A stretch of 64,000 nucleotides of DNA from Methanosphaera sp. (GTDB taxonomy: Archaea > Methanobacteriota > Methanobacteria > Methanobacteriales > Methanobacteriaceae), in contig NZ_JALEKL010000006.1 in the NCBI RefSeq assembly GCF_022768985.1, forward strand, positions 1 through 64,000, written 5' to 3'. The position numbers and the translations under genes are program-made. Below the pieces are notes generated by a model that saw only the letters and a program-made list of their open reading frames with translations, searched no databases and had not been told where the DNA came from. Positions 49,535-58,819 of this stretch are shown here, one piece after another; positions within the stretch are counted from its first letter, which is position 1, and each line of letters starts with the position of its first letter.

Positions 49535-50627
49535 TTACTCACCTATGAATAATAATTCTTCAGATTTTTTATTTTTTGATAAAGCATATCTGTAATTTCC
49601 ATAAGTTTTAACACTAACATTAGATTTATATTGACTAATTATTTCCTCAAGTTTTTCTTTAGAGGGAATTCCATCGCTACGATATGAAATAACTAATGTA
49701 TTATCTTGTATTTGTTAATAAGTTTATCAAACTCATTAGTAATGGCTTTTTTATCATTCCATACATTTTTTTAGGAATTAATCTGTTATGTTTTGATTTA
49801 TAGTCAATATTATCTTCCCATTCATCATAAATTAACATTCCTTCTAAGAAGTGGTAAAATCCATAATAATCTACTGTTGAACCTTTACTTGAAATATAAG
49901 GTGTGTCAATGTAAACTAAGTCATACTCAGATAAGTTGGTAATATCCATCACATCAAGATTTAATGACATATTCTGTTGTCCATTATCAAAAATACTATT
50001 ATTTGCCTCATTAACAAATTTTAAAAACCAATCTTGAAAAGGTGTATCCCATGTTTTCTTATTTCCAAAAGATCTCTTAACATCTGATGTTCTCATGTAT
50101 AAATTTTTTCTATGGAATAAATTATATGGTCTTTTTATAATACATGCTTGGCAAAGAGCAAAAAATGCTAGAGCAAATTTATATTCATTATTTAATTCAT
50201 TTATATTAGCTATAGTAATATCTAACCATTTATTTTCTTCATCTGTAAAATAAGTATCTTTAAAATTATCCTGAATTATTGTTTTATATTCTATATCATC
50301 ATGTTTTTTTAATATAAAATTAAGGTCTTCTTCATTTAAAGTGATTTCATTATTTTCTATTAAAGCTTTTCCAAATTGATGATTAAAATTTAATAAATCA
50401 TTATATGTAACTTTTTTTCCCATCTTTTTATAAGTATATGAAACACAACCAGTACCACCAAATGCATCTAATACTGTTGTAAAATTCAAATCTTTTGTTT
50501 CATTTTTCCAATCACAAAGTTTTAATTTACTTCCCTGATATCTTGTAGATGGAAATTTAAATGATTCATACTGTGTATTGATAATTTTAGAAGGTTGATT
50601 ATAATTAAATAAGTTACTTTGTACCAT
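49535..50627 (-). pseudogene. DNA adenine methyltransferase (D12-like), frameshifted C-terminus
   Basis: The main frame (49701-50627, 308 residues) has PSTRYQGSKLKL (about 26-37), motif I DAFGGTG (about 54-60) and motif IV VYIDTPYIS (DTPY 241-244). It then ends abnormally. A shifted frame continues as AITNEFDKLINKY, and a third as DNTLVISYRSDGIPSKEKL... to YRYALSKNKKSEELLFIGE, stopping at 49535. This C-terminus is typical of the family, so two single-base losses (one in an A run near 49745-49755) are the simplest reading. It partners the EcoRV-like endonuclease. Confidence 0.8.
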
Positions 50628-50806
50628 AAAATTATCCCTCCTATTATTTAATTATATATATGATTTAGTAATTTATATTTCTTTTAAAAAGACTCTGATA
50701 ATAATTTTGATAATAAAAATTATTTTTTTTATAATTAAAAATCAGCCATTTTTTTAACACTGCTCTTAAAAAACTTAATTAAATAACACAGATAAATATA
50801 ATATTT

Positions 50807-52054
50807 ATGCAGATAATGGCTGATGTTGGAGGAATACCTGGTAAAAATTGCAGAGGATTTTGTGAATACTGCTATTTTAGAAATGTTAAAGGTACAACAG
50901 TTCTAGGGTGTAAAAACTGTCCTCCTGGACAGATTGGATGTGCTCATTGTACAACTGATACAAATATGACACGTGATTTTATACCACCATTCCAGGTATT
51001 ATCCTCACTACAAACTAATATTTTTCAAACACAAATACCAGAAGATACTCTTATAAATATTACAGGTGATGGTGATGTGAGTTGTTATCCACATCTTCTT
51101 GAACTTACAGATTCAATAAATAATATGGGTCTTAAAACACACCTTGGATATACTAGTGGTAAGGGATTTGATGATGCAGATGTTGTTGATAAGCTTATTA
51201 ATAATAATGTTACAGAGACAACATACACAGCATTTGCAACAGATCCACAGCTAAGATATAAGTGGATGCATGATCCAACACCTGAAGCATCAATTGAGGG
51301 ACTTAAAAGATTTTGTGAATCATGTGATGTTCATGCAGCATCTATTATAATACCTGGTGTTAATGATGGTGAAGTTTTAAGAAAAACTTGTGAAGATCTT
51401 GAAAGTTGGGGTGCAAAGGCACTTATCTTGATGCGTTTTGCAAATTCTCAAAATCAGGGACTTATACTTAATAGTGAACCTATCATACCATCAGTTCAAC
51501 AGCAGAGTGTTGATGAATTCAGAAGACTTGTTGAAGATACAGCAAAAGAATACAGTCTCCGTGTTACAGGAACACCAGTGTGTGATCCACAAAATGACAC
51601 TCCATATGCTCTTGCAAAGGATAAAAACATGGAGTACCTTGAAGTATTAACAGAAGTTAAAGCTGAAGCTACAATTATTACAAGTAAAATTTCTGCACCA
51701 TATATTGAGAAGATCTTTGAAAATCTTGGATGTGCAGATCATGTAAATGTTGTTGCAACAGAACAGGAAATTGCATGTCTTATAAGACCTGATGATCTTC
51801 GTGCTATTGATCTTAGTGAAGTTAAAGATACTGTTATTATTCCTGGTCGTTGTTTTGTTCATGACCTTGTTGCTGAGGAAATTTTACGTAGTGATGGACG
51901 TTTCCGTCTTATTCATAGAGGTCCTGACATGCTTACAGCTGATGGTGAAATGAGTGGAACATTATCAAAAACTGACGTACTAAAACAGGAGTTAATGGCA
52001 TTTGAGGATCTTATTGAACTTATAAATTACATGGGAGTACCTATAAAAAATTAG
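50807..52054 (+). CDS. mmp10: Methanogenesis marker 10: McrA arginine methyltransferase (radical SAM)
   Basis: A 415-residue B12-dependent radical SAM methylase. The family signature is VGGIPGKNCRGFCEYCYF (about 7-24), with CX3CX2C, followed by a second Cys group GCKNCPPGQIGCAHC. Mmp10 adds the 5-methyl group to the active-site arginine of McrA (Arg275 of MrtA in this window). TTAATTAAATAAC lies about 30 bases before the ATG and no ribosome site is seen, so the mRNA may be nearly leaderless. taw2 follows after 39 bases. Confidence 0.9.
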   Translation: MQIMADVGGIPGKNCRGFCEYCYFRNVKGTTVLGCKNCPPGQIGCAHCTTDTNMTRDFIPPFQVLSSLQTNIFQTQIPEDTLINITGDGDVSCYPHLLELTDSINNMGLKTHLGYTSGKGFDDADVVDKLINNNVTETTYTAFATDPQLRYKWMHDPTPEASIEGLKRFCESCDVHAASIIIPGVNDGEVLRKTCEDLESWGAKALILMRFANSQNQGLILNSEPIIPSVQQQSVDEFRRLVEDTAKEYSLRVTGTPVCDPQNDTPYALAKDKNMEYLEVLTEVKAEATIITSKISAPYIEKIFENLGCADHVNVVATEQEIACLIRPDDLRAIDLSEVKDTVIIPGRCFVHDLVAEEILRSDGRFRLIHRGPDMLTADGEMSGTLSKTDVLKQELMAFEDLIELINYMGVPIKN

Positions 52055-52093
52055 ATTTTTTTTATTTTATTATTTTTTTGAGGTTTAAATATA

Positions 52094-52825
52094 ATGAAAG
52101 GTAAATTAATTGGAGATATACTTGTTGTTAAAAATGTTCCTGAAAACTTAGATGAACTAGTAGAACTTCCATATATTAATAGGGTTGTGAAAATTGGACA
52201 TATTCATGGACAAAAAAGAGAACCTGAAATTGAGATGATATATGGTGAGGGAACAGAAACTATACATAAGGAAAATCATTGTAAATTTAAAATTGATGTT
52301 GCAAAAGTAATGTGGTCTAAGGGAAATACAGCAGAAAGACAGAGAATGAGTACACTTCCTGAGGATGGTGAAACTATTATTGACATGTTTGCTGGTATTG
52401 GATATTTCACAATTCCTATGGCTGTACATTCAAATGTCAAAAAGATTCATGCAATTGAAATAAATCCTGTATCACATAATTTTCTTTGTGAAAATATTAA
52501 ATTAAATAAGGTTGAAGATATCGTTGAACCTATTCTTGGTGACTGTGCAAAGCAGGACTTTGATCATGTTGCAGATAGAATTATGATGGGATATATTGGA
52601 ACAACCCATCATTACCTTGATGATGCTATGCGTTATCTTAAAGAGGGTGGAATTATTCATTATCATGAATCAACACCAGAGCCAATATTATTTAAAAGAC
52701 CTGTTGAACGTGTAAAACAGGCAGCAAAAAACTGTGGACGAACAATTGAAGTACTTAATAAACGCAGTATTAAGAAATACTCACCTGGTGTTCATCACAC
52801 AGTTGTTGATATAAAAGTAAACTAA
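52094..52825 (+). CDS. taw2: Taw2-type tRNA wyosine 3-amino-3-carboxypropyltransferase
   Basis: A 243-residue Rossmann methyltransferase-fold enzyme. DMFAGIGYFTIPMA (about 98-111) is the SAM motif, AIEINPVSHNFLCENIKLN follows, and MMGYIGTTHHYLDDAMRYLK plus GGIIHYHESTPE match the TYW2/Taw2 group rather than Trm5, whose equivalent is an NLP motif. It transfers the aminocarboxypropyl group to 4-demethylwyosine at position 37 of tRNA-Phe. It lies just after mmp10 and may share its transcript. Confidence 0.82.
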   Translation: MKGKLIGDILVVKNVPENLDELVELPYINRVVKIGHIHGQKREPEIEMIYGEGTETIHKENHCKFKIDVAKVMWSKGNTAERQRMSTLPEDGETIIDMFAGIGYFTIPMAVHSNVKKIHAIEINPVSHNFLCENIKLNKVEDIVEPILGDCAKQDFDHVADRIMMGYIGTTHHYLDDAMRYLKEGGIIHYHESTPEPILFKRPVERVKQAAKNCGRTIEVLNKRSIKKYSPGVHHTVVDIKVN

Positions 52826-52837
52826 ATTATTTATATC

Positions 52838-52865
52838 AACACCCTACTTTTACTATTTTTTTTTA
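52838..52865 (+). terminator. C-rich plus T-tract terminator of taw2
   Basis: CAACACCCTAC, then TTTTACTA and nine T residues, 13 bases after the stop codon and overlapping the 3' end of convergent cofG. Confidence 0.45.
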
Positions 52866-53945
52866 TATCTTTTTTTGTAATTTCAGTGCTTTATCATATA
52901 CTTTCTTACTTAGATATTTTCTATCTATATATTTATCATATACTGGAAGTCTTTCTTTGAGTGTGTAATTTAGGCTTTCTACTTGTTTTTGTATTTCATT
53001 AATTTCAGGCCATGGTGCATCTGGATTTACAAAGTCTTCTGTTACTGGTGATATTCCACCAACATCATCTGCTCCTGTTGTTATAAATATGGGCAATAGT
53101 TGTCTGTTTAGATTTGGTGGTATTTGTATACTTACATCATTAAATAGTAGTTTTGCAACTATTACAATCTTGATTAGATCTACAATTTCAGGTTCTGGAT
53201 GATCTTCCATTGCAATTCCTTTTTTGGGTTTGAAGTTTTGAAGTATTATCTCTTGAATATGTCCATATTTATCTTGTAGTTTTCGTATTTCAAAGAGTGA
53301 GTCGATATGATCATCTTTACTTTCTCCTATTCCAAGAAGTAATCCTGTTGTAAATGGTATATTTAGTTTTCCTGCATTTTCTATGTAATTTAGGCGTTTC
53401 TTTGGATCTTTTCCAGGACTGTCTTTGTGTACTATTGTTTTTAGTAGTTTACGATTTGTTGTTTCAAGCATCAGTCCCATTGATGCATTAACTTGTGATA
53501 GTTTATATAGATCATCATAGTCTATTATTCCCATGTTTGTATGTGGTAGTATATTGTATTTATTAAGTGTTACCTCACATAGATGGTATAGATAGTCGAC
53601 CATTGTTTCATATCCATATTCATCTAGTTTTGCTTTTACATAGTTGTTTGTATCTGCATTTTCTCCAAATGTATATAGTGCTTCTGTACAGTTGTATTTT
53701 TGTGCTTGAGTTAGTAGATTTTTTGTTTCATCCTCATTCATAAGAATATATGATGCATCCTCTGGTGTTTGTTTAAATGTACAATATCCACAATTATTTT
53801 GACATATATGTGTTAAAGGTAGAAATACATTCTTTGAATATGTAATTTCATGGCTTGATCTTTGAATGTTAATTTTTTTAAGTAAATCTAGTATATCAAC
53901 TATATCATAATCTAGGATCTTTCGTGCTTCATTTTTTGAAATCAT
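52863..53945 (-). CDS. cofG: 7,8-didemethyl-8-hydroxy-5-deazariboflavin synthase, subunit CofG
   Basis: A 360-residue radical SAM enzyme. LTHICQNNCGYCTF (about 44-57) is the CX3CX2C cluster site; YTFGENADTN, HTNMGII, MGLMLETTN, DSPGKDPKKRL and LLLGIGESKDD follow the CofG pattern. With CofH it makes the deazaflavin ring of coenzyme F420. It is a single gene here; cofH is not in the window. Confidence 0.92.
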   Translation of the reverse strand: MISKNEARKILDYDIVDILDLLKKINIQRSSHEITYSKNVFLPLTHICQNNCGYCTFKQTPEDASYILMNEDETKNLLTQAQKYNCTEALYTFGENADTNNYVKAKLDEYGYETMVDYLYHLCEVTLNKYNILPHTNMGIIDYDDLYKLSQVNASMGLMLETTNRKLLKTIVHKDSPGKDPKKRLNYIENAGKLNIPFTTGLLLGIGESKDDHIDSLFEIRKLQDKYGHIQEIILQNFKPKKGIAMEDHPEPEIVDLIKIVIVAKLLFNDVSIQIPPNLNRQLLPIFITTGADDVGGISPVTEDFVNPDAPWPEINEIQKQVESLNYTLKERLPVYDKYIDRKYLSKKVYDKALKLQKKI

Positions 53946-54033
53946 AATTAATCACACTAAAATAAGTAAAAATTTAAAATATTAAAAAAAAGTAGTTGAA
54001 AATTAAAAAATTAATTAGAGTAGAAATTATATT

Positions 54034-54498
54034 CTACACCATAATTTTCTCATCATCTGCTGCATCTATATTTACAACCATTGCCTCAACAAACATAGGT
54101 CCTACACCTGACTTATCAGACCACATTGCAACAAACACTGCAATATTATCCTTAAGACCAATGATGTAATCTATTGCAAATCCTGTAATTTCAAAGGTAT
54201 GTTTAAGTCTTTCAATACCACCAATACCATTTGACTGATCAAAAACACCAGTTGTATTTCTAAATACTTGATCTATTTTCTGTGTTATTGTATTTGCACG
54301 TTCAGATTCAGCACTAATTTCTTTAAAGTCAATATGTTCAAGTAATTCTTTAAGTTTTGCTTCTCTTGCATCAGCTGCAATTTTATCTCCACAAATACCC
54401 TTAATAATCATTGAATCTGAATTATGTACAACAGGTTTTGATCCTCTAAAAGCATTTAAATAATCCATTATTTCTCTTGATATTTCCATTACATGCAT
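54034..54498 (-). CDS. Uncharacterised methanogen protein downstream of mptA
   Basis: A 154-residue protein I cannot name with certainty. It shows no signal peptide or membrane helix. Visible segments are EISREIMDYLNAFRGSKPVV, IIKGICGDKIAADAREAKL, FDQSNGIGGIERLKHTFEITG and AVFVAMWSDKSGVGPMFVEA. It begins six bases after the mptA stop codon with GGGATGAT as ribosome site, so the two are co-transcribed. A role near methanopterin synthesis is suggested only by context. Confidence 0.6.
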   Translation of the reverse strand: MHVMEISREIMDYLNAFRGSKPVVHNSDSMIIKGICGDKIAADAREAKLKELLEHIDFKEISAESERANTITQKIDQVFRNTTGVFDQSNGIGGIERLKHTFEITGFAIDYIIGLKDNIAVFVAMWSDKSGVGPMFVEAMVVNIDAADDEKIMV

Positions 54499-54504
54499 CT
54501 TTTA

Positions 54505-55449
54505 TCATCCCATATATTCACTTTTAAGCTGTCCAAATGTTGTAATTTTCTCACCAAATGCATTATGCTGGTGTATACTTTCCTGATTTACCTGTTTTAT
54601 TGTAACTTGTGAGTCACTATCAAGATCAGGATAAACTTCAAGAATTCCAAGTGCCATGTTACGTACACAATCTTCTACAAACACTGGATTTTCATGAGCA
54701 TTCATTACAACTCTATTTTCATCAGGTCTTTTAAGAATTTCACATACCTGTGAGCTCATTGAATTTTGTATAATTTCAATTAAATCATCAACATTTACTT
54801 GTTGATCCTCATTTACCTCAAGGAGTATTGTTCCAATACCACGCTGGTTGTGTGATGCAAATGTAACAGCATCAAGAACTTTCATAAGTGTTTGTTCATC
54901 AAGGAATTTTTCTAGTTTTTCTTTTGATGCTTCCTCTACTGATTCTTGTGCACATGGACATACTGTCATTCCAACAACTTCAGCACCAATCATCTTTTTA
55001 ACTGTTATATTTCCATCATCATCTTTATGTGCTATTGCTTTTGCAATTATCTGTGTTGTTTCCTGTGTATCTTTCTGTGTTACAGGTGACTTTTTATGTA
55101 TAACATATTCTCCTTTTGCATGAATTTCAGCATTTTTTGCATATTCATGTTTTTGAAGTAGTCTTTTTACAATATTTGCACAGATATTTTCAATATGTGT
55201 TTCATTTTCATTTGTAGCTTCCTCAATTACTTCACTTATTGCTTCAGGATTTCTTGACATATGAACTCCTTTTTGTGTTGATGGAAGATCTACAAATGCA
55301 TCAAATGTTGGAAGTAATACTATTGGACGTTTATTTTCTCCACGTGGAAGTTTTAATAACTTCTTAACTCCTGTTACCCCTACCTTTGTAAGTGATATTG
55401 CCACATCTGGATTTTTATCTTGTGTATCTGGAAATTCTGGAACTGTCAT
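54505..55449 (-). CDS. mptA: GTP cyclohydrolase MptA
   Basis: A 314-residue enzyme of the FolE2/MptA family. LLPTFDAFVDLPSTQKGVHMSRN (split: AFVDLPSTQKGVHMSRN, about 51-67), VGMTVCPCAQESVEEAS (about 159-175) with the metal-binding Cys, and FASHNQRGIGTILLEV are visible. The archaeal Fe(II)-dependent MptA makes 7,8-dihydroneopterin 2',3'-cyclic phosphate, the first step to tetrahydromethanopterin. It lies between an Lrp regulator and an uncharacterised gene. Confidence 0.92.
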   Translation of the reverse strand: MTVPEFPDTQDKNPDVAISLTKVGVTGVKKLLKLPRGENKRPIVLLPTFDAFVDLPSTQKGVHMSRNPEAISEVIEEATNENETHIENICANIVKRLLQKHEYAKNAEIHAKGEYVIHKKSPVTQKDTQETTQIIAKAIAHKDDDGNITVKKMIGAEVVGMTVCPCAQESVEEASKEKLEKFLDEQTLMKVLDAVTFASHNQRGIGTILLEVNEDQQVNVDDLIEIIQNSMSSQVCEILKRPDENRVVMNAHENPVFVEDCVRNMALGILEVYPDLDSDSQVTIKQVNQESIHQHNAFGEKITTFGQLKSEYMG

Positions 55450-55473
55450 TATCTAAATTCTCCCCCAAATTAT

Positions 55474-55986
55474 CTATTCAAATGATATTGTTGATGTATT
55501 TAATTCTTCTTTTACAATGTCAAGTACAGTTTGAGTATATGTTTTTATCACTGTTTCTTCATTTAGTAATTGTTTAATGAAGATATCTAATTCTTTTGTA
55601 TTTCTAAATTTTGCTATTACCATACCATCAAATTGTCCTGTTACACCATATACTGCAAGAATATTATCTTGATATACATCATTTTCAACTAGGAAATCTA
55701 CTGTTCCACCCTTAATTTCAAGTCCTATAATTGCAGTTAAATTATATCCTAGTTTTTCATGGTTAATTACGGGTACAAATTTTGTTATTATTCCATGTTT
55801 TGTAAGTTTATCTACACGATTATGTACTGTACCAACAGAAACTCCAAGTTCTCTTGATATTTTCCTATAAGATTTACGTCCATCATCACTAAGTAGTTCT
55901 AGGATTTTTTTATCTAAATCATCCATTTCAAGACCTATAATATCTAAACTTTTAGATTGTGAATATCCATCATTTACCATAATCAT
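55474..55986 (-). CDS. Lrp/AsnC-family transcriptional regulator
   Basis: A 170-residue regulator. After a short non-conserved start, MDDLDKKILELLSDDGRKSY (about 21-40) begins the AsnC HTH, with RKISRELGVSVGTVHNRVDK as recognition region. A RAM domain follows (about 85-165) with VYGVTGQFDGMVIAKFRNT. Family members sense amino acids and form octamers. It is upstream of mptA on the same strand, 24 bases apart. Start could be 55986 or 55980 after AAGGGA. Confidence 0.9.
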   Translation of the reverse strand: MIMVNDGYSQSKSLDIIGLEMDDLDKKILELLSDDGRKSYRKISRELGVSVGTVHNRVDKLTKHGIITKFVPVINHEKLGYNLTAIIGLEIKGGTVDFLVENDVYQDNILAVYGVTGQFDGMVIAKFRNTKELDIFIKQLLNEETVIKTYTQTVLDIVKEELNTSTISFE

Positions 55987-56346
55987 GTCCCTTCATATCA
56001 TTTTTTTATTTTTAAAATTTACATAATATTTTTTTTAATGTTTTTAGAATTTTTTATTCTGTCTTTTTGAAATTACCTATCAAAATTAACTTATCCTTAA
56101 AAAAAAGGATGTTATACTTAAGTTATATAAAATCTAGTTAAGTTAAATTAGATTATACTTATATTAATTTATATAGTTTTTGAAAATATATAAAAATTTT
56201 TAACTTTTAAATAGATTATTTACAATAATTAAGCTTTTTTATTGAAAAGTTTTATTTAAAAAATAATTCATATAAATATTATAATACTATGAGAAAAATA
56301 ATATATAACTATATAAATTCTTAAAAAAAAGATACGGTGAAAACTA
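55987..56346. other. AT-rich divergent spacer
   Basis: Between the Lrp regulator and the 56347 gene. It contains repeated TTAAGTTA-type stretches at about 56120-56145 and TATA-like stretches near 56160-56180 and 56290-56310. No gene is seen. Confidence 0.4.
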
Positions 56347-57036
56347 ATGAAATGGTATACAGTATTTATCATCATTATTCTTATAGGAATTGCATTTTTA
56401 TTTGTAAGTAGTGAGAAATCTGATGATGTTCAGCCATTAGGTCGTCTTGCATTTGTAAAGATTGCAAATCCTGACATGTATCCTAATCATGTTCATTCAA
56501 ATCTACTTTCTGAATATGCACAAGAACATGGATCTAAATGTGCTATAGTTCTTCATTATGCTGGAAGCTCAAATTATAGGAATTTCATGAATGGTAATAT
56601 CTATATTATTGAGATGGCATTTATGGATACAGCAGGTGCACAAGTTAATATTGACTGGAATCAGGTTCTTGACTATGGTCTTAATGGTGTTCCTGATGAT
56701 AAATGGAATTATAAGGTTGATGGAGAAATCTATGACAACTTTGATGATGCATGGGCACGAGTACTTGAAATGGCAAAAGAACGTGGACAGGAAGGTCCTA
56801 TTCCTATGGTATGGCATGGAACAGTACGTCAAGGAAGTGTATTTATAAATCCGGGTTGTGGATTCCCATTATACTACCAGGTATGTTGTAAAGAATTTGG
56901 ACACTTAGGTGGAATTATGCATGCTGCAACAGGATCAATATTCCCATACTTTAATAATCCATACCGTGCATATGAAATTGAACATGCACCAGAATTACAA
57001 TACTACTACACACATAACATGTTAAACTATGAATAA
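56347..57036 (+). CDS. Membrane-anchored extracellular protein, function unknown
   Basis: A 229-residue protein I do not recognise. One N-terminal helix (WYTVFIIIILIGIAFLFV) anchors or exports it. The outside domain is rich in Trp, Tyr, His and Gly, with IVLHYAGSSNYRNFMNG, DWNQVLDYGLNGVPDDKWNY, MVWHGTVRQGSVFINPGCGF and CCKEFGHLGGIMHAATG. The clustered Cys/His suggest a metal site or disulfides. It has a ribosome site GGTGA, its own C-rich plus T-tract terminator (about 57068-57086) and no operon partner. Confidence 0.65.
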   Translation: MKWYTVFIIIILIGIAFLFVSSEKSDDVQPLGRLAFVKIANPDMYPNHVHSNLLSEYAQEHGSKCAIVLHYAGSSNYRNFMNGNIYIIEMAFMDTAGAQVNIDWNQVLDYGLNGVPDDKWNYKVDGEIYDNFDDAWARVLEMAKERGQEGPIPMVWHGTVRQGSVFINPGCGFPLYYQVCCKEFGHLGGIMHAATGSIFPYFNNPYRAYEIEHAPELQYYYTHNMLNYE

Positions 57037-57225
57037 AATCTTTCTATGTATGGACAAAAGAACTTTAACCTCCAAAATTTTTTTTTATTTTTATTTTTTT
57101 ATAGAATATTAAATTAGCAATTATACACCTAAAAAGAGAATTTATTATACTATTTTTATAATTTTATTAAAAAAAAGAGAGAATTTAAAAAAAAGTGGAA
57201 GAAGGTGAGATGTAAAATTTAATTT

Positions 57226-58398
57226 CTAATTTTCAGATCCGAGTTTTTCTTCTTTAATATCTTTAATTAACTGCTTAAGTTCATCAAGTGGCATATCTGT
57301 ACGCATACCTGTTAATTTAAAGTGTGTTCTTGATATGAAATATCCACGATTTGCAATTTCATCCATTACATCATTAATTTTTGGTGAACTGATCTTTAAC
57401 TTCTTACATATTTTATGGATATCATAGAAACTTACAGGACCTTCTGCTTCATCATAACATTGACCTAGTAATTTAAGTACTTCATCTTTCTTATTTAATT
57501 TCAACTCAACGAGTGAATCCATTGTTCTTTTAATAAAGTCTTTATCCCATATACTTCCAAGCCATAGAGGACCTGCAATGTCGTATTTTTCACCACATTC
57601 AGGACAGCATTCTGGAAGATGAGGTGCATACCCATAACTATATTCACGATGTAGACAGTTAGGACAATGTGCAATAAATCCAATATTATCTAGTGATTCA
57701 TTAGTTTTTTTAGATCCACGTTTTACAATACCATATACTCTCATGTAATGTTCTGTACTGTGTGAAAATAATACTTCCATGTACTTCTGATTAACTGCAA
57801 GATTACGTGCAATTGATGCAATAAGTATTCTTATACCATTTTCATGGCAGTACTCTGTTTTCTGGGGTTGTGCTCCATATTTTCTAAAACATGGATCATG
57901 ATATGTTCCACAAAGTGCTGATGTATCAGTTGCACTTATACAAATAAGTCCACCAGGTCTTATATTTGCAGCTGTTGATTGTAGAAACATTGAAGGAGTT
58001 CCAAATGGGTCAATATCCACAACATCAAAAAGTCCCTTATTTGATTGAAGCATAATATTTGCATCGTTTTTTTCAACAGTAACATTATCAAGACCATTAA
58101 GTTTCATGTTATCTTGTGCAATTTTAACAGCACATGGATTTACATCACCCACTGTTACTTCTTCAACTCCTGGAATTTCCTTACTATAACGTGCTCCTCT
58201 TATTCCTGTTCCACCAAATGCATCAAATATCTTAATGTCATGGTCAATATCACGTCTGTACTGATTTATTATTGAAACTGATATGTCACGATTTAATTCC
58301 ATTACTGGATTATAAAATACTGGTGCTTTTGCTGATACTTTCTCAAAATCTGGTACTTCTATTTTTACTAATCCTTCTTCTATATAATGTGTATCCAT
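57226..58398 (-). CDS. trm1: tRNA (guanine26-N2)-dimethyltransferase
   Basis: A 390-residue enzyme. The N-terminal segment VFYNPVMELNRDISV, SAM site DAFGGTGIRGARYSKEI (about 59-75), catalytic DIDPFGTPSMFLQS (about 118-131) and a C-terminal zinc site (CPNC with CCPECG, about 243-268) match archaeal Trm1. It dimethylates G26 of tRNA. The gene is single, convergent with the 56347 gene. Confidence 0.95.
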   Translation of the reverse strand: MDTHYIEEGLVKIEVPDFEKVSAKAPVFYNPVMELNRDISVSIINQYRRDIDHDIKIFDAFGGTGIRGARYSKEIPGVEEVTVGDVNPCAVKIAQDNMKLNGLDNVTVEKNDANIMLQSNKGLFDVVDIDPFGTPSMFLQSTAANIRPGGLICISATDTSALCGTYHDPCFRKYGAQPQKTEYCHENGIRILIASIARNLAVNQKYMEVLFSHSTEHYMRVYGIVKRGSKKTNESLDNIGFIAHCPNCLHREYSYGYAPHLPECCPECGEKYDIAGPLWLGSIWDKDFIKRTMDSLVELKLNKKDEVLKLLGQCYDEAEGPVSFYDIHKICKKLKISSPKINDVMDEIANRGYFISRTHFKLTGMRTDMPLDELKQLIKDIKEEKLGSEN

Positions 58399-58819
58399 AA
58401 AATATTACATCTCCCATTAAAAATATAAATTTATAATAAAAAATTCAGATAATCTTTTGAATTCTTATTATCCCATTTAAGTTTTTTTTTCTTACTATTA
58501 TATCTTTAAAGATAAATTATTAAATTTTATTTAAATAATAGTGTAAAAATGATTTCATAAAGTTTCCATAAAAATTAAAAACTTAATTAGATCTTAAAAC
58601 AAAATATATATTATTTAATATAAACTAAAATTAATATAAATATTTTAAAAATAAATACTAATTATCTTAATTTTACAAAAATAACTATAAGATATAGAAA
58701 AAATATTTATTTATTATATATATTATATATTATAAAGATATGAAAAAAAAGGAAGTCCCAAAAAAAGAAAAGTTGTAGGATGGATTTTTCCATATTAATT
58801 GTTTTATGAGGAAAATTTT
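58399..58819. other. AT-rich divergent spacer between trm1 and the aminotransferase gene
   Basis: Very AT-rich DNA with TATA-like stretches on both strands, including a run of TATTTATTTATTATATATATTATATATTATAAAG-like sequence near 58700-58735, then GGAAGTCCC at 58750. It should hold promoters for both flanking genes. I see no gene. Confidence 0.4.

Noticed and set aside
49701-50627. Calling the methylase a complete 308-residue enzyme
   Set aside because: Its end lacks the family C-terminus, which is found intact in a shifted frame directly downstream.
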